Positions 1 to 10,071 of a DNA stretch of 64,000 nt are shown piece after piece. Position 1 is the first letter of the stretch, and every line of letters begins with the position of its first letter. The notes below the pieces were generated by a model. The model saw only the letters and a program-made list of their open reading frames with translations, had not been told where the DNA came from and made no database searches. Origin of the DNA: Trogon surrucura (lineage: Eukaryota; Chordata; Aves; Trogoniformes; Trogonidae); NCBI GenBank assembly GCA_020746105.1, contig CM036643.1, positions 372,001-436,000 on the forward strand. The letters run 5' to 3'. The position numbers were made by a program, and so were the translations under genes.

Positions 1-3000
1 CAAAATGTGCAGCTGGAGACCTGGAACCAGCTGCAAAGGGGCCGTCGTCGGGGTTCAGCTCAGCCTTTCCAAACGATGCTTTGTGAGGGTGTGACCAGTT
101 TCTGGTAAGACCTAGTCTTCCTCTTCAGGTCATTCTCTTACGTGTGGGAAGACGTGACTCATCTTTGCAGCCCCCAAGACACGGAGGTCCTGCCTGCACA
201 GTGGCAATAGCTGAGCTGTCGGCGTGGAGGAGCTCGGGGAGCAGTTGGGAGCTGCTCGTGCTGCACTGGAGGAGGTGGCAAGTTGCTGCTGGAGGTGACC
301 TGCCTTCCCCACTCCTCAGAACAACTGTGCATCTACCCATGAGCCTGGTTTAGGTACCTGGACCAACATTTGAACACCAACTTAATCAAACCTGAGGGAA
401 ATGACCACGTTTTTGTCTCCTGCTTTCACGCGAAATGTTTTTCAGCCATTTTTTTATTTATTTCTTTTCTTTGGTGGAGATCCACTAGCAGACAACTGAC
501 AAATCACCCTTAATCCACCTGAACTGCTAAATCTCTCAGTAATCCCTCCCCAGCACTGCTGCTCCCCTACAACAGACCTTCTCGGTACCATCAATCAGTG
601 TCTTTGGCTCCCGGGTGCCTCATGGTATGTGTCTGTGCAGGGAAATCCTTTCATTTGTAAAACTTGGGGACCTCCCACAGTTTCCCATTCCCTGTGACCC
701 CGGCGAGGGGGTCAGTGTGTGGAGTAAATGAGTTGAGAGGGAAGGTCCTAATATTTATCTGGAAAGCCATTAGCAGGCAATATCTTATCTACCTTCTGGT
801 TTGAAGCGGAGGCTTGGGGCGGTGGCAGGGCTACGGGCAGCGTTGGAGCTGCCTCTGAAACGCCCCAACACGCTCTGTGCACCCGTGGCTGGGTTATAGC
901 GTGTTCTTAATGTTGTGGGAAGAGGGCAGTGGGTGCAGAAGGATTTCAGAGAGGGGAAAAAAAGAACTTAGATCCTCACCTGCTGAATTTTAAAGGCAGA
1001 CAAAAGCTCTCAAATTTACCTTGGTACCTCCTGGAGTGGTAGGCAGCCGGTCCCTGTGTGGATGACGTCCTTCCAGACGCAGCTGGGGGATGGAGTGGTC
1101 TTTCCTGGTCTCAAAAAGTATAAAGCTATGAAGCAGCCATTGTCTTGTGAACTCCCCTGAGCCTTCTCCAGATGTTGAGTGTAGCTTTGAACTCAGAGGT
1201 GGTCAGTTCTCGTTTTCTCCAGGGGAAACTCTCTTGGAGAGAACCTGTGTTGGATTTAAAAAAAAAAAAGACAAGGAAGAAGTAAAGATGAAAGTGAAGA
1301 TGTAGCAATAAGGAGATTCTTGCAGGACTTTTCACATGAGAGGAGAGGCAGTGACTTCCTGGGAAGGCAGGCACATAGGACACAGGAGACCAGCAAGTCT
1401 GTGGGTGCTGGGCAGGCAAAATATGGAACCACAGCACTCTCCTGGACTGCATTTCTTTAGGAAACGTGGCAAAAAGCAAACCAGAACCACACTAAACAGT
1501 GAGGCAGTGGGATTCCAAGCTCGCTGCTGTTTTATTCGTAACATCTTCAGCAAAAAGAGCCCTCTGCTCCCACGGGAACTGCTGTACAGCCGTGGACAGA
1601 AGTTTGTAGTACTCTTTTTTCAAGTCCATATCCTCACAGGATGCTGGGAGTCCAGGTTGGGTTGGGAAAGGGAACACAACGACACTCATTGGAAGTAGTG
1701 AAGCTGTTGGCAGCAGGCAGTTGGCTGACGTCCAGTCACCAGATTGGTGGTAGCATTCACCATAGAGATTCTGGCACTTGGTGGATGCTGGGGAGAAGAG
1801 CGGGGCTGAAGCAGCTGCTGGGACTCCATGAGCCCTAGCAAATCTCACGTGATTGTCCCTGAGTTCAGAAACCATGACGGATATCCAGGCACAGGCTGGA
1901 AAACTCTTAAAGGGTGGGTGAAAACAGACCTCACCTCCCAGTTCTGCAAAGCTGAGAAAAGCAAATTCCCAGAGCCAAGAGCATGGTTCCTTCCTCTTTG
2001 CTCTCCACTCTCCGAGCCTGGCATGGGATGGATTCGTATGAGATAAAAGAAATGTTTCTAAACCAGAGAGCTGCCTTTTGGCAGCATTCTGATTGCATGT
2101 GCACAAGGTGCTCTCCACCAGGGATGTCTCTATATTCCTGTGTAGCTTTTGCTCCACTCAAGCATCCGGGTCTGTTTGGATTGTTTGTACCAAGACGAGA
2201 TTCTACCATGACGCCATCACATGCTGATTACTAAATGCTGAGAAATGTTGGATTTTGGCTCTTGACCTGGGAAAGACGCTTGATGATTCCAAGGAACAGG
2301 CAGGATGGGGACAGCTCGGGGGGGAGCAGCAACACCACATGTTGGGCTGCTACTGAGTCAGGGAAAGGAGCGTAAATTGTCATAGAGAACAAAGGGGTTT
2401 TGATGGATTTACAGATGCACTTGGGCGTGCTGGAGGCACATAGCACCTCTGATTCCCAAAGGTGGTGGAGAAAAAAACGACTTTATTCCTCCCCACAAGA
2501 AGGTTGGAGCTGTTCAGTGCTGTGTGTGAACACGGCTTGGGCAAGTGGGGCCACTAGGGCTGGCATCCCTCTGGCGTGGTTCAGCTCTAGGTGCAGCCCA
2601 AGTCATTGTTGTACTTTCTTTTCTTTTCTCTAGAAGGAAATAGCACGTTCTTGGGAACGCAAACAGTTTACGAACTTCCTGCACCACTCCCTGCCACTCC
2701 CCTGGAGCGGGGAGCAGCAGGCCTGGGGTCCCCCAAGGAGATGGACCCGCCCCTAAAGGAGAAGCTCTGGCCCCTGCTGATGTGCAGGACTGGTGAGAAC
2801 GTGGACAGAGCAGGACCACGGGGCAGGCTGGAGCAGTGAGGTTTGGCCCACTCAAGGAGGTGGGTCGCTACGGGCATGGAGGGTTTGGGGGTTGCCGGTG
2901 TTCAGGGCTGGTCACCAACCCCATGATGCTTTGCTTGCTCTGGATCAGGCTGAATTTGTTCTTGGTGGCTGCATTTTTCTGCTCTGCTGTTACTGGGCTG

Positions 3001-6000
3001 GGCCATGAGGTGGGTCTAGCCCAGAAGATTAGAAATCCATCGCTGGATGACAACCAGGGCTCGTGGTTATGCGGTGAGGCACAAGAACACACTTAGAATC
3101 TTAGGATCTGTTGTACGTTTGGGATTGGGCCCCTTCCCATCTCCCTCCTCCTCCCTTATGTTGGAAACCCACACGAGAAATTCAGCAAGGTGAGAGTGTC
3201 TGTTCTCTATCTGTGCAGGCAAAAAGGCTGAGGGTGATGGACGTGAGCATCAGCAGTCTTCTTGTTCGGACAAGCCCTGCCCATCCTACCCGCGGAAGCT
3301 CCGTTGCACATTTAGGACTATCACTGGATCCGTGCCAACTGATGATCCTCTCCCAAAACATCCTTGTTCCTGGAAAGCCTCAATAAAATATCCTGCGAGA
3401 GATGGAGAAGGGAGCAGTTGGAGATCGAAGCTGTGAGTGCCCTGGGCAGAGGAACCTGGAGAATCCTCACAAGGGAATTCTGCATTCCTCCCGCTGCTCT
3501 ACCCGGCTCTTACTCTCTGCCGTCTGCCCAAAGCAAATGGAGCAGAGAAACATGTTGTTCCCTTGTAGACTCTGTGGAAGATTTTCAGAGGAACTGCAGG
3601 TACATAGAGACCTTTTCCCAGGTAACTTTAATGCAAACATTAAATGCCGTGATAATAGTGGCGATATATTGCTGATGGGGCTGTGAGACACATGCCCCTT
3701 CCTCTTGGAATCTCTGTCTGGTGGACATCTCTGGAATCTCTGGCAAGGTGTCTGATTAGGTGAGTGCTTCCAAGAAGTCACCCCTCAGCTGTAGCCCCAG
3801 CTACAGCTCTTCCTCACATGCTACACATGCGATTGGAAACCGAATGGAGCCCGAGCAAAGGTATAAACACTGTCCCATCATCATCTATATCACGCACACC
3901 TTGGCAGGGTTTTAGCCTGTGCCAAACAGCGCCCTTCAAACAGCATCTAGACATGGTCCAAGCGTAGCCCAGGGCAGGGACCGTTCCCAGCCAAAAAAGC
4001 CTGGATGAGGCTGCAGTTGACTGAGAAGCACTGAGGATGGGAGTCAAGCTGGGTCGCTTGGCCTCAGGGGCAAAAACTACTCTGTGGCCCATTTATTTGG
4101 GAATAAATCCATCGCTGTGTATTACCTGTTGTGAACTAACTGCTCTTGGTGAGTTCTTTGAAGGCACGTGGTCTCAGCTGCTCGCAGTCCAGCAGCCCTG
4201 GGTCAGCAACTTTTACCCCGTTGGCACTGGGGGCTCAGCCCCTGCATCTTCCTGAGCTCACCAGGGTGAGAGCTCCTTGCTGAGTCAGCTGCAAGGGCAG
4301 TAACCAGGAAGCTTCTACCAAACACGGCGTTATTTGCTTTCAGATGTAGGGGTTACCGAGTTTATTAGTCATGTAACAATGAGTCCTCACGTCAACTGCG
4401 TTTGGTCCTGCCAAGTCTCTTACCTGAACAGCCTCTTTGTTCTCTGTGCTACAAGCTCACATCAGCTTCTGGATTGAGCAGTCTGTCACCGCATGTCACG
4501 TGTGCTACTCGGAACAATTCCCAAGCTCTTTTGACTGTTTTCCGTGGCTTCCCCACACTCGCTCACATTTTCATTTACGTTAATCACCCCTGCTGAGCTT
4601 AAGTTACTTACAGTCCTGGTTCTCAGGGGGACAAAACTCTTGAATTCTCCACCTGCTGGAAGCCTCTTATCTGGTGCTTCAGGGTCCTTCAGCTCAGGTG
4701 GTGCTGGGAAACTCAAATCTTCTTTCTGTTCTTTAGTAAAATTGCATTTGGGGACATCTGGGCAGGCAGGGTCCTCATCTGTGCGCTGGCTGCAGAGGTC
4801 ACGGACCCTCAACGAGAAAGCCAGCTAACACCTAAACTTCATGGCTGCATCTACCCCTGCAGGACAAGCCTGTTCTCCCGCAGGTAACCAGCGTGGCTGG
4901 GCCATGCTCATGGTAGAGAAGTCCTTTTGCCTCCAAAGTGTGGTCACACGCACAGCACCTGTAGGGAATATTTCCTTGTCCCAGTTAACTCCCAAAGTGC
5001 ACGTGGCTCACGTTTGGCATAGAGCTGGCTGGATCATGCCAAAGCTGGGCCATGGACAGCTTCAGATTTCAGGCTCTAGCTGAATTAAATTCAGAGCCTG
5101 TGCCCTTGCGGTGTTTAATTTACTAGTATGGGTGTAACCTGTGCCATAGGGAAAGGGCAAGAAGTCACAGATTCTCAAATATGGAATTTCTAGGCAGAGC
5201 AGTTGAATGGCTGGTACCTTGTCAGGCAAGGAGCCATGAGACCCCAAGCTGCCTGGGTCATCCCAGGGTGAGCAAACCTTGAGTTATTTCTGTGTCCCTC
5301 ATGCCATGATGCATTTTGTGCTCCCAAGTCTGCAGGGGGCACCTGGATATACTTCAGGTGACCTCCAGCTCTGTCCCAGGAGACACACATCTGCTGGTAG
5401 AAGGCTTGGAAATGCAAAATCTTCTACCCCATATCGCCCATTTGCAATCCCCTTGCCCATCCAAAACTGCCCAAACCTGTATTAAAATCCTTCCTGTGAA
5501 TTTAATTCCAGACCTTCAAGTCATATTTACAACTGAATGTACTTAAGCCTGATAATAACACTTAATGGCTTTTTTATACCCCAGTCAAGCGCAGCCAAGC
5601 TCGGTGCACGATCAGTTCACTCTGGCCATGGCAAACAACCAACATCTTTGATGTACGATGCCTGTTCACGTGGGCTGGAGACGCTCCAAAGCATGGTTTG
5701 CAGTGCTGGGCACAGGAAGGATCCCTCGGAGACTCTTACTCAAGCTCTTGCCTACTCTAAAGCTCATGGTGATGGCTGAAGTCACCGGTCCCAAGATGCT
5801 CTTTAGCTCGAGATCCGGGAAAGGCGACAAGGAGCTGTGGCCTGGTGTGGAGACGGAGGCAGCTGTGCCCTGAAGCCTGTTTGCTGGCAGGCAGACTTGC
5901 CTAAACCTCTACCCCAGCTTTGCCCGCCCTTCCCAAACAGAGCTGTCCTCCTGCAACACGGGGCGGTGAAGAAAGGCTATCAAAAGCAAATCCTGCCGGC

Positions 6001-7914
6001 TAAGACTGGCAAATGGGGCAGACTGGTGCGGGCATGGATGCGGTAAGGCAAGCTTTAATCACAAGCAACGTCTGAGCTGCTTTATTTGTCTGTTCCTGCA
6101 TTTGTCAAAGAGGAAGCTGCCTTGGCTTTATTACAGCTTTTATTGTTGGGTGACATGTTCCTGGTGGTAGCGATTGGCACGCGCAGCTCAAGGTGCAGAG
6201 GAACACCTGGAACACGTCGCTGATCCCTCCCTGCGTCTGCGCTCTCCTTTTTCTCTTTTTTCCTGGTTGTGTCATCCGCTCCACTGCTCGCCTTTCTCAC
6301 CAAGACCAAGACCGGAGGTGAGTTGCACCAGCCCTTTCTTTTTTCAGTAGGTTTCGGAGGAGAAACCTGACTCGGGCTGCAAGAGGGAGGTAGTGGGTGC
6401 AGGAGGGAGGGTGTCTGTGACCTCTGGTTGCAGGGAGGCTTTTCCTCCATCTCTATTTTCATACCACGTCTGTCAGGAGCATGGGTACTGTGGATTTACA
6501 TAAGAGGTGACAAGTGCTGTGTCCTGGAAATCCTGTTCTTTTGGGGGACTTTACAGCTGCCTGTAAGACCATGGTGGGGTGCAGGCTCACGCCGTATGGG
6601 TTCCCTTGTCCTCAAATCCATGTTGCAAAGAAGAGGCAGAGATCAACATGCAATCCCAACAGTTCTGTGAGATGGTCCTGGTTACTGCCAAAGGAGCAAG
6701 ATCTAGGCTTTGGGGCACAGAGAGAAGCCCCATGCTCTTAGAGACCATGGCAAGCAGATCGCTAAAAGCAGCAGGGTGCTGCAAAACCTGTAGGACCACA
6801 ATTCTGTGATCTGGTGCAGAGGAGTGGCCCACAGTACACCGGTGGTAGAAGTGGTGGTGGCAGGACAGAGGGTGATGGTCATACTGGAGCAAGCTGTGCA
6901 GAGAAGGCTCTACTGACTGTTCGAATGACACCGAAACAAAAGGCTGAAATGAGGCGAATCATTAATCAGTACAGATAAGGTGCTCAGAAACATTCACCAG
7001 CCAAAAGACAAGGAGACACGTGTAGCACCAGCCTGCACACCAGCGTGCTTCCCAGGCAGATGTCAGATCCCCACCAGATCCCCACGGGCAAAGGGAGCTG
7101 CCCCACCTGGCATCTTGGTGTGACATGACCTCAAAATCCACTTGTTGGTTCATGGACCCATTGGCCTTCTGTTTGGTGTCATCTTTTGGGGGATCCCTTT
7201 GGGGTCTTTTCCTTATTTTGCTCACACACACGTTTGTCCTTTGTTCTGGTTCTCTGTGTTGGCAGGCAGGGCTGCCCGTGTCTTGCAGCTCCTTGCAAAG
7301 TCCAAAGTCTGCCCCAGTGCTCCCTCCTGTTGGGCTGGACTTGGATGCGGGAGCTCGTCTTTGCACGTGACGGAATTTGTGCTGCCCTTGGTGGCTTCCT
7401 TGGAGGGATCTGTAGCCCTTCGTTATGGTTTGATGTCTCCATGCCCACCACCCTTCTGGTAACCCCCTGCCCTCGTGAAGGTCCTGCCCACCCCAGACAC
7501 GGTAAAGCAGAGAACTCTCCAGCCCGGCCATTTTACACCTGTGGTTTTGTGGCTATATGTTTTTAACCTCTATAGCATTTTTATATAAATAAATAAGTAT
7601 AAATATATACACACAGTTACACATATTGAGAAGAATACAGAGAACAGTATATCTATATCTAAATTATAGAAAAAACCCCAAACCATATTTGTACACTTCT
7701 TCATGTATACTTCTATATATTGTATAGCAGTACAACAGACACATTTATATACAATATACCCAGCTGCATTCCCCTGCTAGAACCTCCAAATGAGCTCGAG
7801 GTCCATTTGTAGGAGAATGCAAGATAGTCAAGCTTCCAAGAGCGCAGACACATCCAAGTGAGGTGCTGCATGGGGCAGTCTGCCATTAGAAAATTTTTTT
7901 GGTGGGGCCATCGC
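1..7914. other. Region with no supported gene (left arm)
   Basis: No open frame here has a recognisable family signature, a convincing exon boundary pair or a conserved motif. The longest open frame is 221 codons on the minus strand (1492-2157), discussed under findings. Positions 6073-6147 carry several minus-strand AATAAA hexamers close together, as at a transcript end, but no matching coding exon was recognised to the right. Positions 7570-7760 are strongly A/T-rich, with TATA/CA microsatellite character. By synteny with human 19p13.3, genes such as NDUFA11 might be expected on this side, but none of its protein could be found. Non-coding upstream exons of the fucosyltransferase could lie here unseen. 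Confidence 0.5.
7570..7760. repeat. A/T-rich low-complexity block
   Basis: The block holds runs of TATA, TAAATAAATAAG and a short CA tract, and stands out against the GC-rich surroundings. It contains a plus-strand AATAAA near 7588 but no gene ends there that I can identify. It may be simple low-complexity DNA or part of an untranslated region. Confidence 0.5.
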
Positions 7915-8375
7915 TACGTGAAAGACATTGAGGTACCAGAGCGCATCCAGAGAAGGGCAGCGGAGATGGGGAAGGGTCTGGAGAAGAAGTGGGATGAGGA
8001 GTGGCTGAGAGACCCAGGGCTGTTCAGCTGGAGAAGAGGAGGCTGAGGGGAGACCTCATCACTCTTCACGACTCCCTGACAGGAGGGCGTAGAGACCTGA
8101 GGTCGGTCTCCTCAACTGAATAACAAGTGATAGGACAAGAGGAAATGGCCTCAAGTTGCACCAGGGGAGGTTTAGGTTGGATATTAGGGAGAGTTTCTTT
8201 ATGGAAAGGGTTCTCAGGCACTGGAAGGGGTTTCCCAAGGCAGGGGTGGAGTCCCCATCCCTGGAGGGATTAAAGAGTTGAGCAGATGTGGTTTAATCAA
8301 GGACTTATCAGCATTGGGTTAATGGTTAGACTTGATGATCTCAAAGGTCTTTTACAATGCGGGCAAAACTGTGAT
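7915..8375 (+). mobile_element. CR1 LINE, truncated 3' end
   Basis: The plus strand reads like the last part of CR1 ORF2 followed by its 3' UTR. The translated stretch with ERIQRRA, KGLE, GLFSW and the GGLRGDL-like nucleotide context matches the C-terminal end of the CR1 reverse transcriptase ORF. After this come the typical CR1 3' phrases: a GTGATAGGACAAGAGGAAAT-like segment, GGTTTAGGTTGGATATTAGG, and finally GACTTGATGATCTCAAAGGT. The element is 5'-truncated, as most CR1 copies are, and has frame damage. It ends about 620 bases before the fucosyltransferase coding exon. The typical terminal octamer repeats are eroded, which suggests an old copy. The left boundary is approximate. Confidence 0.9.
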
Positions 8376-8998
8376 ATTTGTATATGAGCTTTAGACGGGC
8401 CTGAGGGCACGTGAGAATTGTCTGTGGGCCCCTCGCAGGGCGGCGCGATGCCTAGAACAGCGAGCAGGCCCTCGCCCCACCACAGTGGCACCCTGTCCTA
8501 GCGTGGCGGCCAAACCAAAATGGCAGCCTCCCGGCCTTTCCCGCTCGGACGTGCAGCCACTCCCTCCAGTCAATCACAACACAGGACAGGACTGGACAAG
8601 CATGGAAAGGGAGATGATGGTGACTTCCAGGCCTTGAGGTTCCTGGGGTCGGGAACCAGTGGACAGAACCTCCACCCTTCCCGCCTCCGCCCTTCCCGCC
8701 TCCCCCGGCCACTGGCAGCCACTGGCGGCCACTGTGGCAACTCCTTGGGGCCATGAGGGCCAGATCTGGGCCAAGGTGGCAGCGAGGGGCAATGGCAGGA
8801 TGCCCCCCGCCAGCAGGAGGGCAGTTGCTCTCAGGTGGCACCTGTGGAGGATGCTGCCTTCCCTCCCATGGCGAGGTGGCCACGTGTGCCCCGTGTCTTC
8901 CCGGCGTCCCCCACGCGTCCCCCGCGGGCTGGGGGCCGCCTTCCAGCCGGGGTCGCTGTGCGCCCATCACGCCTCGGTGCTGTCTGTGATATTTGCAG
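8376..8998 (+). promoter_or_regulatory. Upstream flank of the fucosyltransferase exon
   Basis: This 620-base GC-rich stretch lies between the CR1 copy and the coding exon. Near 8515 it has an AAAATGGC core that resembles a YY1 site. Around 8675-8740 there are short imperfect repeats (CCCTTCCCGCCTC twice; a CCACTGGC-type unit three times). No TATA box is evident. It may be promoter, intron, or both; the splice acceptor at its right edge favours intron for at least one transcript. Confidence 0.35.
8986..8998 (+). other. Splice acceptor before the fucosyltransferase coding exon
   Basis: The sequence GATATTTGCAG ends at 8998, eight bases before the ATG at 9007. Lewis-type fucosyltransferase genes normally have non-coding 5' exons spliced to one coding exon, so an acceptor just upstream of the start fits the family. 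The pyrimidine tract is moderate rather than strong. This site is inferred from consensus only. Confidence 0.5.
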
Positions 8999-9006
8999 GT
9001 CTGCTC

Positions 9007-10071
9007 ATGGAGCTCATGGAATGGAAGAGGATCTCCTGGAAGAAGTGTGCCCTCCTGCTCTTCGTCCTCAGCGCCTGTGTCCTCGTCTCCCTTTATGAGC
9101 TTGGGACGTTTGAGACAGACCCCTTTAAATACATAGAGTATAACGGGGACGGCACCACCCTGCTGAAGCGTGAGCAGACGCTGACCATCCTGCTGTGGAC
9201 TTGGCCCTTTGGGCAAAACTTTAACTTCAAGAACTGCTCGGAGCTCTACGGGTCCCCAGACTGCCACTTCACCGTCGACCGGAGCTGGCTGCCGAAGGCC
9301 AACGCTGTGATTGTGCATCACAGGGATGTGTGCTGGAACATGAAGCGGCTGGTCCAGCTTCCCAGAGTCCCATCCCAGCGCTGGATTTGGTTCAACCTGG
9401 AGTCACCAACTCACTCTCCAAACTTAGGCGCCATGAACAATTTCTTCAACTTGACCATGTCTTACCGGAAAGACTCGGATATCTTCACCCCTTATGGGGA
9501 GTTGCAGCTCCTGGACCAGCCCCAGCCCCTCAGCATCCCACCCAAGACCAAGCTGGTGGCCTGGGTAGTCAGCAACTGGAAACGAAGCTCCCAGCGGGTG
9601 AAGTACTACTGGGAGCTGCAGAAATACATCCCTGTGGACATCTATGGGAAGCACCACTTGCCCCTGGCCTGGGACAAGCTCCTTCCCACCATGTCCCAGT
9701 ACAGCTTCTACCTGGCTTTCGAGAACTCGCAGCACGAAGACTACATCACCGAGAAGGTCTGGAAGAACGCCTTGTCCTCCGGCACCGTCCCTGTCGTGCT
9801 GGGGCCTCCTCGTGAAAACTACGAGCGCTTCTTGCCCTCCGACTCCTTCATCCACGTCGACGACTTCAGCAGTGCCAAGGACCTGGCGCAGTACCTGTGG
9901 GAGCTGAGCAAGGACACCGAGAAGTACCAGCGCTACTTCCAGTGGCGCCGGTGGCTGAAACCCGTGGTGAGCACTGACTGGGGCGCGTACATCTGCAGAG
10001 CTTGTCACTTCTTGCAGACAACAGAGGCCCAGTACCGGGTTGTGCCCGATCTGTCTGAGTGGTTCGTGTAA
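9007..10071 (+). CDS. FUT6: Alpha-1,3-fucosyltransferase, GT10 Lewis type (FUT3/5/6 group)
   Basis: Intact 354-residue type II Golgi enzyme that moves fucose from GDP-fucose to GlcNAc in N-acetyllactosamine acceptors, making Lewis x / sialyl-Lewis x type glycans. Visible layout: short cytoplasmic tail; membrane anchor about residues 13-30; very short stem; GT10 catalytic region from about residue 58 (TILLWTWPFG). The acceptor motif HHRD is at 104-107, then RWIWFNLE (125-132), NLTMSYRKDSDIFTPYG (148-164), AFEN (237-240) and YITEK (246-250), the GDP-fucose-binding region. Cysteines 77, 86, 330 and 333 match the four linked by disulfides in human FUT3. Sequons at N76 and N148. Human relatives are 359-374 residues, so it is full length. 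The start at 9007 gives the standard tail; a second in-frame ATG is at 9016, and the frame also runs open upstream to 8659. The symbol is nominal: FUT3, 5 and 6 arose by duplication in primates, and birds have a single equivalent (chicken CFT1 type). Confidence 0.95.
   Translation: MELMEWKRISWKKCALLLFVLSACVLVSLYELGTFETDPFKYIEYNGDGTTLLKREQTLTILLWTWPFGQNFNFKNCSELYGSPDCHFTVDRSWLPKANAVIVHHRDVCWNMKRLVQLPRVPSQRWIWFNLESPTHSPNLGAMNNFFNLTMSYRKDSDIFTPYGELQLLDQPQPLSIPPKTKLVAWVVSNWKRSSQRVKYYWELQKYIPVDIYGKHHLPLAWDKLLPTMSQYSFYLAFENSQHEDYITEKVWKNALSSGTVPVVLGPPRENYERFLPSDSFIHVDDFSSAKDLAQYLWELSKDTEKYQRYFQWRRWLKPVVSTDWGAYICRACHFLQTTEAQYRVVPDLSEWFV

Noticed and set aside
6800..6820. Isolated ACAATTCTGTGAT resembling a CR1 tail
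   Set aside because: No further CR1 wording on either side; the match is too short.
1..8000. NDUFA11 or other 19p13.3 neighbours on the left
   Set aside because: Expected from synteny, but none of their protein motifs could be found in any frame.
8452..9321. Minus-strand open frame of 289 codons over the fucosyltransferase
   Set aside because: Shadow of the real gene in GC-rich DNA; no motif.
9424..10008. Minus-strand open frame of 194 codons within the fucosyltransferase
   Set aside because: Antisense shadow of the GT10 catalytic region.
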